A stretch of DNA of 64,000 nt, taken from NCBI RefSeq assembly GCF_000711715.1, contig NZ_JONN01000001.1, positions 806,001-870,000 on the forward strand. The letters are read 5' to 3'. Origin of the DNA: Sphingomonas astaxanthinifaciens DSM 22298 (lineage in GTDB: Bacteria; Pseudomonadota; Alphaproteobacteria; Sphingomonadales; Sphingomonadaceae). The notes below the pieces were generated by a model, which saw nothing but the letters and a program-made list of their open reading frames with translations, was not told the DNA's origin and ran no database searches. Below are positions 25,564-34,734 of this stretch, one piece after another. Every line of letters starts with the position of its first letter. Within the stretch, counting starts at the first letter, position 1. A program made the position numbers and the translations under genes.

Positions 25564-28242
25564 GTGAGTTCAGACGCGAACAAGGCTTTGATCAGGCGGA
25601 CGCGGGCGGCGCTGCTGCTCGGCACCATCGTCGGCGGCTGGTCCGCCCCGGTCCTCGCCCAGCAGGCGGCCCAGCCCGCCCCGGCGCCGGCGCCGGCCAC
25701 CGCGCAGGCGACTCCCGCCCCGGCCCCGGTCGCGGCCCAGCCCCGCCTGATCCGCTCGATCGCGGTGCGCGGCGCGCAGCGGCTCGAGCCCGACACCGTC
25801 CGCTCCTATTCGAACCTCGCGCCGGGCACGCCCTACGACAGCGAGACGCTCGATACGGCGATCAAGGCCCTCTACGACACCGAGCTGTTCCAGGACGTCC
25901 AGATCGAGGGCGCCGATACCGGCAACCTCGTCATCGTGATCCGCGAGAACCCGGTCGTGAACCGCATCGTCCTCGAGGGCAACAAGCGCCTCAAGGAAGA
26001 CAAGATCCGTCCCGAGATCCGGCTCGCCCCGCGCCAGATCTACACCCGCTCCAAGGTCCGCTCGGACGTCGAGCGCATCATCGAGCTCTACAAGCGCCAG
26101 GGCCGTTTCGCCGCCCGGGTCGAGCCCAAGATCGTCAACCTCGACCAGAACCGCGTCGACCTCGTGTTCGAGATCACCGAGGGTGACCTCTCCAAGGTCC
26201 GCGCGATCAACATCATCGGCAACGAGCAGTTCGACGACGGCCGTCTCCGCAAGGAGATGTATACCCGCGAGAGCGGCGGTGTGCTGGGCTTCCTCAAGTC
26301 CAACGACACCTACGATCCCGACCGCCTCGCCGCCGACCAGCAGAAGCTGCGCGCCTTCTACCTGACGCAGGGCTATGCCGACTTCCGCGTCGTCTCGGCG
26401 CTGGCCGAGCTGACCCCTGACCGCCGCGACTTCGTCATCACCTACGTCGTGGAGGAAGGGCCGCGCTACAAGTTCGGCGACATCGCCGCCGAGTCCGAGC
26501 TGCGCGACCTCAAGCCCGACGCGATCCTCAAGATCGCGAACATCAAGAAGGGCGAGTGGTTCAACGCCAAGAAGATCGAGGACTCGGTCACCAACTTGAA
26601 CGAGGCCGCCGGTATCCTCGGCTACGCCTTCACCGACATCGATCCGGCCTATGACCGCCAGCCCGACACCCGGACGATGAACATCACCTTCCGGGTGGGC
26701 GAGACCCCGCGCACCTACGTCGACCGGATCAACGTGTCGGGCAACACCGGCACCCGCGACAAGGTCATCCGCCGCGAATTCCGCGTCAACGAGGGCGACG
26801 CCTTCAACGCGATCAAGGTCAAGCGCAGCCAGGACCGCATCCAGAGCCTCGGCTATTTCCAGGACAAGCTGGAGATCAAGCAGGAGCAGGTCGCGCCCGA
26901 CAAGGTCGCGCTCAACGTCGACGTCGAGGAGAAGCCGACCGGCCAGCTCCAGCTGTCGGCGGGCTATTCGAGCCTCGAGCGGTTCATCATCGCGCTGAAC
27001 GTCGAGCAGAACAACTTCCGCGGCATGGGCCAGTCGCTCTCTGCGGGCGTCAACTATTCGCGCTATTCGAAGTCGGTCCAGCTGGGCTTCACCGAGCCCT
27101 ATTTCCTCGACAAGCAGATCCTGCTCGGCGGGCAGCTCTATCGCCGCGACTTCAACAGCTTCAACTATATCGGCAACGAGCGGAACCGGACCTACAGCCA
27201 GTCGCAGACCGGCGGCGGCTTCAGCCTCGGCTTCCCGGTCAACGAATATGTCAATTTCGGCACCCGCTACACGCTGAACCTCGACGACATCAGTCTCGAC
27301 AAGAATACCTTCTACAGCGACCTCGACGGCAGCGGTCCGGGCGGCCTCGTCTGCGATCCGCGCAAGGCCGGCGAATATCTCTGCGACGAAATCGGCAAGC
27401 GGACCACCAGCCTCATCGGCTACAGCCTGGTGTTCGACAACACCAACGGCATCCGCGCGACGCGCGGCCAGCGGCTGATCTTCAGCCAGGACTTCGCGGG
27501 GCTCGGCGGCGACGTGAAATATGTCCGCCAGCGGGCCGAAGGGACCAAGTTCTGGGGCCTTGGCCGCGGGTTCATCCTCTCGGCGCGCGCCGAGGGCGGC
27601 TATATCGCGCCGTTGCAGAAGGCGAAGCGCGACGGGCTCGATCCGATCCGCATCTCGGACCGCTTCTTCACGCCCCAGCTGCGCGGCTTCGACCTGCGCG
27701 GCATCGGTCCGCGCATCCGTCGCACCGCCTTCAACACCGACGGCGTGCTGGCCGACAAGGGCAGGATCACCGACGCGCTCGGCGGCCGGGCCTATTACCA
27801 GGGCCGGCTCGAGCTGGAGATTCCGCTCGGCGCGGGCGCCCGCAACCTGGGCCTGCGTCCCTCGGCGTTCATTGACGTCGGTTCGCTGTTCAAGCTCGAC
27901 TCGCCGTTCCGCAACGGGACCAACGTCAATCTCGTGAACGGCGTCTGCTCCTATTCGAGCGGGACCGGCACCAGCACCACCTTCCGCTCCGCGGAAATCG
28001 CCGCGGGCCTGCCCCAGACCAGCTGCCCGGCACCGGGTGCGGGCGAGACCCTGCTCGGCCTCAGCCCAGGCTATCGCGAGGAATTCCTCGGCAACAGCAT
28101 CAAGCCCCGCCTGTCGGTCGGCATTGGCGTCAACTGGACCTCGCCCTTCGGGCCGCTCCGCATCGACCTCGCCAAGGCCCTCCTCAGCCAGGAAGGCGAC
28201 GATACCAAGCTCTTCCAATTCAACGTAGGGACCCAGTTCTGA
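25564..28242 (+). CDS. bamA: Outer membrane protein assembly factor BamA
   Basis: An 892-residue outer-membrane protein that folds and inserts beta-barrel proteins. A signal peptide ends near VLAQQ, followed by an Ala/Pro-rich linker and five POTRA domains (about residues 60-430; for example IRSIAVRGAQRLEPDTVRSY), then the 16-strand barrel (NFRGMGQSLSAGVNYSRYSK) ending in phenylalanine (FQFNVGTQF), the usual BAM recognition end. The start is GTG at 25564. It directly precedes an OmpH/Skp chaperone gene with a 1-nt overlap. Confidence 0.97.
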   Translation: MSSDANKALIRRTRAALLLGTIVGGWSAPVLAQQAAQPAPAPAPATAQATPAPAPVAAQPRLIRSIAVRGAQRLEPDTVRSYSNLAPGTPYDSETLDTAIKALYDTELFQDVQIEGADTGNLVIVIRENPVVNRIVLEGNKRLKEDKIRPEIRLAPRQIYTRSKVRSDVERIIELYKRQGRFAARVEPKIVNLDQNRVDLVFEITEGDLSKVRAINIIGNEQFDDGRLRKEMYTRESGGVLGFLKSNDTYDPDRLAADQQKLRAFYLTQGYADFRVVSALAELTPDRRDFVITYVVEEGPRYKFGDIAAESELRDLKPDAILKIANIKKGEWFNAKKIEDSVTNLNEAAGILGYAFTDIDPAYDRQPDTRTMNITFRVGETPRTYVDRINVSGNTGTRDKVIRREFRVNEGDAFNAIKVKRSQDRIQSLGYFQDKLEIKQEQVAPDKVALNVDVEEKPTGQLQLSAGYSSLERFIIALNVEQNNFRGMGQSLSAGVNYSRYSKSVQLGFTEPYFLDKQILLGGQLYRRDFNSFNYIGNERNRTYSQSQTGGGFSLGFPVNEYVNFGTRYTLNLDDISLDKNTFYSDLDGSGPGGLVCDPRKAGEYLCDEIGKRTTSLIGYSLVFDNTNGIRATRGQRLIFSQDFAGLGGDVKYVRQRAEGTKFWGLGRGFILSARAEGGYIAPLQKAKRDGLDPIRISDRFFTPQLRGFDLRGIGPRIRRTAFNTDGVLADKGRITDALGGRAYYQGRLELEIPLGAGARNLGLRPSAFIDVGSLFKLDSPFRNGTNVNLVNGVCSYSSGTGTSTTFRSAEIAAGLPQTSCPAPGAGETLLGLSPGYREEFLGNSIKPRLSVGIGVNWTSPFGPLRIDLAKALLSQEGDDTKLFQFNVGTQF

Positions 28243-28844
28243 TGACCAAGAAGTTCGTGCTTGCCGCGCTCAGCCTGACCGCCGTCGCCGCCCCGGCCTC
28301 GGCCCAGCGCCTGCCCGCCGCCGTCGTCGCCGTGGTCGACCTCCAGCGTGTCACCGCCGAGTGCACCGCCTGCAAGTCGGCGCTTGCCGCGCTCCAGGCG
28401 CAGGAGACCTCGTTCCAGAACCGCCAGCAGGCGCTCGCCACCCCGCTCCAGACCGAGGAGCAGGCGATCCAGGCCGCGATCGCCGCGCTTCCGGCCGCCC
28501 AGCGCGCCAATCCGCCGGCGGCGCTCAAGACCCGCGTCGAAAAGTATCAGCAGTCGCGCGCCCAGGCCGCCCAGGAACTGCAGCAGCTGCAGGGCCGGCT
28601 CCAGTCGACCGAGGCGAACGTCAACCTGCAGATCGCCAACAAGCTCGACACCATCTATCCGGGCGTGATGACCGCGCGCGGCGCGACCGTGCTGGTCGAC
28701 AAGCGCACCACGCTTGCCAGCTCGGGCGGGATCGACGTCACCAACGACGTGCTGGCGCAGCTCAACAGCCAGCTCCCGGCGGTCAGCGTCACCCCGCTGC
28801 CGCAGCAGCAGCAGCCGACCCAGCAGCGTCCGCAGGGCCGCTAA
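28242..28844 (+). CDS. skp: OmpH/Skp family periplasmic chaperone
   Basis: A 200-residue secreted protein with a cleavable signal ([20 protein letters not shown]) and a long helical region typical of the tentacles of Skp, the periplasmic holdase for unfolded outer-membrane proteins. [20 protein letters not shown] is the conserved strand-helix start. The C-terminus is Gln/Pro-rich. It sits between bamA and fabZ, where lpxD would be expected in LPS-making bacteria. Confidence 0.88.
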   Translation: MTKKFVLAALSLTAVAAPASAQRLPAAVVAVVDLQRVTAECTACKSALAALQAQETSFQNRQQALATPLQTEEQAIQAAIAALPAAQRANPPAALKTRVEKYQQSRAQAAQELQQLQGRLQSTEANVNLQIANKLDTIYPGVMTARGATVLVDKRTTLASSGGIDVTNDVLAQLNSQLPAVSVTPLPQQQQPTQQRPQGR

Positions 28845-28848
28845 GCCG

Positions 28849-29325
28849 ATGAGCGAGGGGGGCAGCACCGCGGCATCGTCGCCGCGCGACATCCGCGCGG
28901 TGATGGCGGCGCTGCCCCATCGCTATCCGATGCTGCTCGTCGACCGGGTTTCCGAACTCGTGGTCGACGAGCGCATCACCGCCATCAAGGCGGTGACGAT
29001 CAACGAATCGTTCTTCCAGGGGCATTTCCCCGGCCGCCCGATCATGCCGGGCGTGCTGATCGTCGAGGCGCTGGCCCAGGCCGCCGGCGTGCTCGCGGTC
29101 GAGAGCCTCGGCCTCGCCGGCTCGGGCAAGCTCGTCTATTTCATGGCGATCGACGGGGCGAAGTTTCGCGCTCCGGTCGAGCCGGGTTGCCTGCTCGAGC
29201 TCAAGGTCAGCTTTGTCCAGAAGCGCTCGAGCGTCTGCAAGTTCGCAGGGCAAGCCTTCGTCGACGGCAAGCTCGCGGCCGAGGCCAATTTCACCGCGAT
29301 GATCGCGGATCCTCCGAAGGCCTGA
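28849..29325 (+). CDS. fabZ: 3-hydroxyacyl-[ACP] dehydratase FabZ
   Basis: A 158-residue hot-dog-fold dehydratase of type II fatty-acid synthesis. The active-site histidine lies in [20 protein letters not shown], with the catalytic Glu nearby ([12 protein letters not shown]); [13 protein letters not shown] is the N-terminal signature. It ends the bamA-ompH-fabZ group without lpxA or lpxB after it. Its last 35 nt overlap the convergent btuD gene. Confidence 0.97.
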   Translation: MSEGGSTAASSPRDIRAVMAALPHRYPMLLVDRVSELVVDERITAIKAVTINESFFQGHFPGRPIMPGVLIVEALAQAAGVLAVESLGLAGSGKLVYFMAIDGAKFRAPVEPGCLLELKVSFVQKRSSVCKFAGQAFVDGKLAAEANFTAMIADPPKA

Positions 29326-30019
29326 GCTTCCAGCCGGTTCCCGCCGGCTCGACACCGAACACCTCCCCGAACCGAGCCGAGCCGAGCACGTCCGCAGGCG
29401 TGCCGTCGGCGACCAGCTGGCCCTCCGCCAGCATCAGCACCCGGTCGAAGCCGCGGACCAGCGCAAGGTCGTGGACCGAGACCAGTAAGGCGGCGCCCGC
29501 GCGCGCGGCTCCGGCCAGCAGGTCGAGTGTCCGCAGCGCCCAGGCGGGGTCGAGGTTCGACAGCGGCTCGTCGAGGAGCAGCAGCCGTGGCCGGGGGCCA
29601 AGCGCGCGGGCCAGCAGGGCGCGGGCCCGCTCGCCGGTCGACAGCGTGTCGACCGGCCGCTCGGACAAGGCGGTGAGGTCGAGCGCCTCCAGCAGATCGG
29701 CGATGCGCGCGGGATCGGCCCGGTCCAGTCCCAGCGCGATGACGTCGCGCACCGGGATCGGCCAGCGCACCTCGCGCGAGGCGGGGAGGAAGGCGAGGAG
29801 CTTGCGGCGGCGGGCCGGCGAGGCGTCGGCGATCCGCTCGCCGCCGACAGCGATGTCGGCCGCGGGCTCGGTAATCCCCGCCAGCGCCCGCAGCAGGCTG
29901 GTCTTGCCGCTGCCATTGGGCCCGATCACCGCCACCCGCTCGCTGACCGCGACCCTGAGGTCGAGGGGGGCGAGCCGGCCCGGGACGGCAATGTCGCGCG
30001 CGTCGAGGAGTGACGTCAT
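29291..30019 (-). CDS. btuD: ABC transporter ATP-binding protein, cobalamin type (BtuD-like)
   Basis: A 242-residue ATPase that would power vitamin B12 import across the inner membrane. Walker A is [12 protein letters not shown], the ABC signature is degenerate but present as [15 protein letters not shown], and Walker B is [13 protein letters not shown], followed by the switch VSVHDLAL. Its ATG overlaps the btuC stop (ATGA). The 3' end overlaps the convergent fabZ by 35 nt. Cobalamin specificity is inferred from the upstream riboswitch and btuB. Confidence 0.9.
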   Translation of the reverse strand: MTSLLDARDIAVPGRLAPLDLRVAVSERVAVIGPNGSGKTSLLRALAGITEPAADIAVGGERIADASPARRRKLLAFLPASREVRWPIPVRDVIALGLDRADPARIADLLEALDLTALSERPVDTLSTGERARALLARALGPRPRLLLLDEPLSNLDPAWALRTLDLLAGAARAGAALLVSVHDLALVRGFDRVLMLAEGQLVADGTPADVLGSARFGEVFGVEPAGTGWKLRPSEDPRSSR

Positions 30020-30963
30020 GCCGCCAGCCTCCATCGCATCCGGAGCAGCAGCCACAGGAAGAGCGGCGTGCCGATCGCGGCGGTGACGACCCCGAGCGGG
30101 ATGACCCGGCCGAGCGGGGCGAAGCGGGTGAGGAGGTCGGCGCCGGTGAGCAGCAGCGCGCCGAGCAAGGCGGCGGGAAGGAGCGCCCGGCCCGGATGCC
30201 CCCGGGTACAGCCGCGCGCGACGACCGGCGCGATCAAGCCGACGAAGCCGACCGCGCCCGCGACCGCGACACAGGCGCCGACCGCGATCGCGGCGCACAG
30301 CACCACCGTGACCCGCAAGCGGCGGGGATCGGTCCCGAGCGAGGCCGCGACGTCCTCGCCCAATGCCAGCTCGTCGAGCGCGCGGGCGCGGGTCGCGAGG
30401 ATGGCGCACGCGAGGCCGGCGGGGAGCAAAGCCGCCGCGGCCTGCGGCAGGCTGCGGTCGACGAGGCTTCCCATCAGCCAGTCGAACGCCTCGTAGAAGG
30501 CGAAGGGAGAGGGGGCGAGGGCGAGCGCGAGGCTGGTCGCGGCGCCGGCGGCAAGGCTGATCGCGAGGCCCGCGAGCAGCAGGGTCGCGCTGTCCGCCCG
30601 CCGCCCGGCGAGCGCGAACAGGAGAAGCAGCGCCAGCCCCGCGCCCGCCGCGCCGCCCGCGCCCATGGCGAGCGGGGTTGCAAGGCCGAGCAGTCTGCTG
30701 GTCACCACCGCGCCCAAGGCCGCACCGCTGCTCGCACCGGTAAGGTCGGGCGAGGCGAGGGGATTGGCGAACAGCGCCTGGAGCGCGGCGCCGGTCAGGC
30801 CGAGCGTCGCGCCATAGCCAAGCGCCAGCAGCAGGCGCGGCAGGCGCAGTTCGACGAGGACGAGGTCGCGCAGTTCGGGCGGGCCTTGCAACGGCTCGAG
30901 TGGCCACAGCAGCGCGGCTGCCGCGAGGCCCGCGAGGAGAAGCAGGGCGAGAGCCAGCCTCAT
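30016..30963 (-). CDS. btuC: FecCD-family ABC transporter permease (BtuC-like)
   Basis: A 315-residue membrane permease with about ten hydrophobic helices. Family signatures are RLPRLLLALGYGATLGLTGA (the conserved R-P-R-hydrophobic entry), ANPLASPDLTGASSGAALGA, and VGFVGLIAPVVAR, the coupling region for the ATPase. The FecCD family imports iron-siderophore or cobalamin; the operon context favours cobalamin. It overlaps btuF upstream and btuD downstream by 4 nt. Confidence 0.9.
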   Translation of the reverse strand: MRLALALLLLAGLAAAALLWPLEPLQGPPELRDLVLVELRLPRLLLALGYGATLGLTGAALQALFANPLASPDLTGASSGAALGAVVTSRLLGLATPLAMGAGGAAGAGLALLLLFALAGRRADSATLLLAGLAISLAAGAATSLALALAPSPFAFYEAFDWLMGSLVDRSLPQAAAALLPAGLACAILATRARALDELALGEDVAASLGTDPRRLRVTVVLCAAIAVGACVAVAGAVGFVGLIAPVVARGCTRGHPGRALLPAALLGALLLTGADLLTRFAPLGRVIPLGVVTAAIGTPLFLWLLLRMRWRLAA

Positions 30964-31709
30964 CGCCGTCGGCTCCGCAGCCGTTCGACCTCGGCCAGCA
31001 TCGGCAGCCCGCCGCAGGTCCAGGCGCGGCCGTCGGTGACGATCGTCCGGGGGGCCAGGCGGCGGATCAGCGGGTGCTCGAGCCAGGCGTTGCCACGGCT
31101 CGCCTGGGTCGCGCGATAATCGCTTCGGATCAGCCACTTGGGCGGTTTCGCTACGAGCGTTTCGAGGGTCAGGCGATTGCCCGGCAGCGCGGGCTGGCGA
31201 AATCCGGCCAGCGCCAGCCACTGCGCGCCGAGCCCGTCCGGCGACAGGCTCAGCCCGCCGCCCGAAAGGAAGGCGCCCTCGACGAGTGCCGGGCGACTGG
31301 CGGTGAGCCGATCAAGCCAGCGGCGATAGGGGCGGGCCGCCTCGGGCCGTCCCAGCGCCGCGGCGACCCGCTCGGCCTGCCCGACCACCTCCGCCGGGCT
31401 TGCCGGATAGGGGAGGTCGAGGAGGCGATAGCCGAGTTTGGCCGCAAGGCTCGCTCGCGCGCGGCCGCTCCCGCCCATCGACAGGATCAGGGTCGGCCGC
31501 CGCGCGACCACGCTCTCTAGGCTGCCGTCATTGGCGGGCACCTGCCGGCCCTGCTGCCACAGCGCCGTCTCCTCGGGGAGACGGCCGAGGTGGCTGACCG
31601 ACACGATTTGCTGCGGCTCGGCGAGGAGCAGCAGCAGTTCGTCGGTGCACAGGTTGAGGGAGGCGGCGCGAACCGCCGCCTCAGCCGCCAAGAAGGCGAA
31701 TGCCGGCAT
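30960..31709 (-). CDS. btuF: Periplasmic cobalamin-binding protein (BtuF-like)
   Basis: A 249-residue substrate-binding protein of the helical-backbone (TroA/BtuF) type. SLNLCTDELLLLLAEPQQIV matches the usual start of the first lobe after the signal peptide; RPTLILSMGG and later GAQWLALAGF fit the two-lobe fold. The start at 31709 (MPAFAFLAAEAAVRAA) gives a short, weakly basic signal peptide. The gene begins inside the end of btuB (29-nt overlap) and overlaps btuC by 4 nt. Confidence 0.85.
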   Translation of the reverse strand: MPAFAFLAAEAAVRAASLNLCTDELLLLLAEPQQIVSVSHLGRLPEETALWQQGRQVPANDGSLESVVARRPTLILSMGGSGRARASLAAKLGYRLLDLPYPASPAEVVGQAERVAAALGRPEAARPYRRWLDRLTASRPALVEGAFLSGGGLSLSPDGLGAQWLALAGFRQPALPGNRLTLETLVAKPPKWLIRSDYRATQASRGNAWLEHPLIRRLAPRTIVTDGRAWTCGGLPMLAEVERLRSRRR

Positions 31710-33510
31710 AGGCCGTCCTCCCTTCCGAGCGATAACCGACCACGTCGATGGTCCTGGAGTCGAACGCATTGGCGATGCGGCCGAACAGTTCGACGCGCCG
31801 GGTCACGCGGTAGCCGACCCTCGCGCTCGCCAGCCAGTAGCCGTCGAGCCGGACCAGTGGGGCGGGGAAGAGGTCGAAATCGCGGTCGAGGCGCGCGCCG
31901 GTGTAGCTCAGCGCCGCGCCGTAGCGGAAGTGCCCGGCGGTCCCGTCGGCCGCGACCGAGCCGCTGTGCTTCGGCCGCCTTAGCTCGCGTCCGGCGGGTT
32001 CGGTGGCGTCGAGATACGCATAAGTCGCGGTAAGCGCGAGCCAGGCCCCCGGCGACCAGCCGGCCTCGAGCTCCAGACCTTCGCGTTTGCTTCGGCCGTC
32101 GGCATTGGCGGCGGAAGAGAGGAAGGTGTCGGGATCGTAGGTGCCGACGATCTCGTCGCGAAGATGCTGGCGATAGACGGTCGCCGAAGCGCGCCACGGC
32201 CCGGCGGCATAGCGCAAGGAGATTTCGCCGCCGCGGCTGCGCTCGGGCTTGAGGTCGGGATTGCCGACGTAGGAGCCCGGAAAGAAGCCGTAGAGGTCGA
32301 AGAAGGTCGGCTGGGCGATGCCTTCGCCCCAGCTGGCGGCAAGGCTGAGCCCGCTGCCCAGCCTGGCGATCGCGCCGAGCCGAGCGGTGGTCGCATCCTT
32401 GAAGTCGCTGAAATGGTCGCGGCGGAGCGCGGCGTTCAGCGTGACCTGCCCGAAGTCGCCCTGATATTCGCCCGTCAGCGCCGACTGGCTGCGGCGGCGG
32501 CGCTGGTCGGTGAATCCGCCGTAGATCTGGTCCGACGCGGTGAAGCGCTCGCGGTTCCACTCGGCCGCGGCGGTCAGGCGCTGCTCGGCCCCGGCGAGGG
32601 TGAAGCGCTTGCCGACCGTGCCCGCCAGCGTGTCGCGGCGCCCGCCGGTGCGGTTCTGCTCGGCCCCGCCGAGGAGGTTTCGATTGCGCGAGCCAAGCCG
32701 CGAGGCCCCGAGCGCCGCGGTCCAGCCATCCTGCTCGAAGCGTCCGCCGATCCGCCCTGCGGCCAGCCGGTTGCGGCTCTGGTCAGCCGTGTCGGCGCGG
32801 ACGAAGAAGACGGGGTCGAAGCCGTCGAAGTCCGATTTCGCGCGGATCGCGAAGCCGCTGGCGCTGAGGGTGAAGGGCCCTTGCGTCCAGTCGGCGTGGC
32901 CGCGCAGCACGGCATTGCGGTAGCCGTCGCGGTCACCCGGGCCGCCGGCGAAGGCGTTGATGCCCTCGGCCCCCTGCACGCCGGCGGCGATGCCGAGACG
33001 GAGCCCGCCCTCGCTGAGGCCCGCCGAGCCGCCGACCCGGCCGAAGCCATGGCTGCCCGCTTCGGCACTGGCGCTGGCGCCGGTACGGGGGCTGGCGGTG
33101 AGTGCCACCACGCCGCCGATCGCCTCGCTTCCCCACAGGGCCGATTGCGGCCCGCGCTCGACCTCGATTCCATCGGCGAGGTCGGCGGACAGGAGCTCAA
33201 AGCGCGGCTCGTTGCCGGCGGCGGGGTCGTTGGCGCGGATCCCGTCGATGAACAGCAGGGTGTGGTTGGCCTCGGCGCCGCGGATCCGGACCTGCGCCTG
33301 CGAGCCCGCGGGGCCCGCCGTGGCGAGCGAGACCGAAGGGGCAAGGCGGAGCAGGTTCGCGAGCAGGGGCTCGCCGAGGCGCTCGACCCGGTCGGGATCG
33401 ATGACGGTGACGCTGGCGGGGGCGCGGTCCTCGGGCTCAGGCGCGAGCGCGGCGGTCACGATTATCGTCTCCGCGGCGGGCGGAGCGGGGGGCAGGTTGG
33501 AAAATATCAA
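31681..33510 (-). CDS. btuB: TonB-dependent vitamin B12 receptor BtuB-like
   Basis: A 609-residue outer-membrane receptor. It has a TonB-box-like segment ETIIVTA near residue 14, a plug domain (PASVTVIDPDRVERLG, VRIRGAEANHTLLFIDGI, RGPQSALWGSEAIGGVV) and a barrel. Its RIRGAEANHTLLFIDGI pattern is typical of BtuB. The only usable start is TTG at 33510 (AAAGGA 9-10 nt upstream, in-frame stop further up), and this leaves no proper signal peptide, which is abnormal for an outer-membrane protein. The gene follows a cobalamin riboswitch and heads the btuBFCD operon. Confidence 0.9.
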   Translation of the reverse strand: MIFSNLPPAPPAAETIIVTAALAPEPEDRAPASVTVIDPDRVERLGEPLLANLLRLAPSVSLATAGPAGSQAQVRIRGAEANHTLLFIDGIRANDPAAGNEPRFELLSADLADGIEVERGPQSALWGSEAIGGVVALTASPRTGASASAEAGSHGFGRVGGSAGLSEGGLRLGIAAGVQGAEGINAFAGGPGDRDGYRNAVLRGHADWTQGPFTLSASGFAIRAKSDFDGFDPVFFVRADTADQSRNRLAAGRIGGRFEQDGWTAALGASRLGSRNRNLLGGAEQNRTGGRRDTLAGTVGKRFTLAGAEQRLTAAAEWNRERFTASDQIYGGFTDQRRRRSQSALTGEYQGDFGQVTLNAALRRDHFSDFKDATTARLGAIARLGSGLSLAASWGEGIAQPTFFDLYGFFPGSYVGNPDLKPERSRGGEISLRYAAGPWRASATVYRQHLRDEIVGTYDPDTFLSSAANADGRSKREGLELEAGWSPGAWLALTATYAYLDATEPAGRELRRPKHSGSVAADGTAGHFRYGAALSYTGARLDRDFDLFPAPLVRLDGYWLASARVGYRVTRRVELFGRIANAFDSRTIDVVGYRSEGRTAYAGIRLLGG

Positions 33511-33549
33511 CGAAGTCAGTCCTTTCGCAACGACAGTTCACACACAGTC

Positions 33550-33710
33550 GTCGCGGAGGCTGCTGCCACGTCTCCCGCCTGGCCCCGGACGGTCGAACGG
33601 ACGACGGATCAGGCCGACGATCGGACTTGCCACCAGCTGGCGGCTCACCGTTCCGGGCAGAGCGCCGGATTTGCACCGGCTTCCTCGGGTCCTGACCCCG
33701 CGCGCCTTGT
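33550..33710 (-). promoter_or_regulatory. Cobalamin riboswitch upstream of btuB
   Basis: On the minus strand the conserved AdoCbl-riboswitch elements occur in order: GAGGAAGCCGGTGCAAATCC then GGCGC, followed by CTGCCCGGAACGGTGAG, and ending in the B12 box GCCAGGCGGGAGACGTGGCA (plus strand 33562-33582). It lies in the leader of btuB, so B12 should switch off the uptake operon. Limits are approximate because the outer stem was paired by eye. Confidence 0.88.
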
Positions 33711-33812
33711 CCGCCGCCGCCGCCCGCCTTGTCAAGCAAGCCGCCTTCGGCTAGTGGCGCCGCACCTTTTCAAGGCTGGTCGGAACCAGCCACAGCCACA
33801 AGGACAAGACCC

Positions 33813-34043
33813 ATGAAGAGCGGGACCCACCCCGACTATCACTTCATCACCGTCGAAATGACCGACGGCACGAAGTTCCAGACCCGTTCGACCTGGGGCA
33901 AGGAGGGCGACACCCTTCACCTCGACATCGATCCGACCGCGCACCCGGCGTGGACCGGCGGCTCGGGCAAGATGCTCGACGCGGGCGGCCAGGTGGCGCG
34001 CTTCAACAAGCGCTTCGGCGGTCTGACCCTCGGCAAGAAGTAA
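33813..34043 (+). CDS. rpmE: 50S ribosomal protein bL31
   Basis: A 76-residue ribosomal protein. [20 protein letters not shown] and [22 protein letters not shown] and FNKRFG follow the alphaproteobacterial bL31 pattern. It lacks the CxxC zinc cysteines, as expected of the zinc-free form. It is divergent from the B12 operon. Confidence 0.97.
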   Translation: MKSGTHPDYHFITVEMTDGTKFQTRSTWGKEGDTLHLDIDPTAHPAWTGGSGKMLDAGGQVARFNKRFGGLTLGKK

Positions 34044-34058
34044 GTCGGGCCTCAAGCC

Positions 34059-34610
34059 ATGACGAAAGGACGCCCGGCTCCTGTCCTGGAGACCGGGCGT
34101 CTTCGTTTGCGCGGCTGGCGGCGGGAGGATTTCCGCCCCTATCACGCGATCCTCCAGCATCCGGACGTGCACCGCTACTTCGGTCCCGAGCCGATGGGGC
34201 AGGAGGAATGCTGGCGGCGGATCTGCGCGGCGATCGGCAACTGGGAATTGAACGGCTTCGGGACCATGGCGGTCGAGGCCAGGGACGATGGCCGCCTGCT
34301 CGGCAATGTCGGCCTGTTCACCGCCTGGCGCGACTTCGATCCGCAATTCGGCGACGAGCCCGAAATGGGCTGGATCATGGCCGCCGAGACCCACGGCACC
34401 GGAATGGCGCGCGAGGCCTGCGAGGCGGTGCTGGCCTGGGCCGAGGCGACGCTCGAGCCGACGCCGATCTGGGCGATCATCAGCGACGGCAATGCGCCAA
34501 GCTTTGGGCTGGCGCGAAAGCTCGGCTTCAACGCCTTGCACAATATCGATTATCACGGGCCGACCACGGTCCTCCAGCGACCCGCCTGGACACCCAAAGC
34601 GAACCAGTAA
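34059..34610 (+). CDS. GNAT family N-acetyltransferase (RimJ/RimL-like)
   Basis: A 183-residue acetyl-CoA-dependent acetyltransferase. VLETGRLRLRGWRREDF is the typical RimJ/RimL entry, MGWIMAAETHGTGMAREACEA contains the acetyl-CoA-binding loop (G-T-G-M-A-xx-A in place of Q/RxxGxG/A), and NAPSFGLARKLGF is the C-terminal motif. The substrate is unknown. Its first codons lie inside a strong hairpin that may be the rpmE terminator. Confidence 0.88.
   Translation: MTKGRPAPVLETGRLRLRGWRREDFRPYHAILQHPDVHRYFGPEPMGQEECWRRICAAIGNWELNGFGTMAVEARDDGRLLGNVGLFTAWRDFDPQFGDEPEMGWIMAAETHGTGMAREACEAVLAWAEATLEPTPIWAIISDGNAPSFGLARKLGFNALHNIDYHGPTTVLQRPAWTPKANQ
34069..34101 (+). terminator. Strong hairpin after rpmE, possible terminator overlapping next gene
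   Basis: GACGCCCGG (34069-34077) pairs with CCGGGCGTC (34093-34101), with an inner CTCC/GGAG stem, followed by TTCGTTT. It looks like an intrinsic terminator 25 nt after the rpmE stop but lies inside the first codons of the acetyltransferase gene, so coding constraint is an alternative explanation. Confidence 0.4.
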
Positions 34611-34734
34611 GGTTCGTTTCTGCTTGACTAGTAGGATTTGATCGCGTTTCTGTCGGTCCTTCGGGGGCGGCAGGACCGGCTTCGAGCGCGGGGGCGCTGC
34701 CGGCGGCGGATCGAGCGATCGACCGTCGCCGGCC

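Noticed and set aside
28242..28844. The open region between bamA and fabZ as a diverged lpxD
   Set aside because: It has a signal peptide and Skp-like helices but no hexapeptide repeats or acyltransferase motifs.
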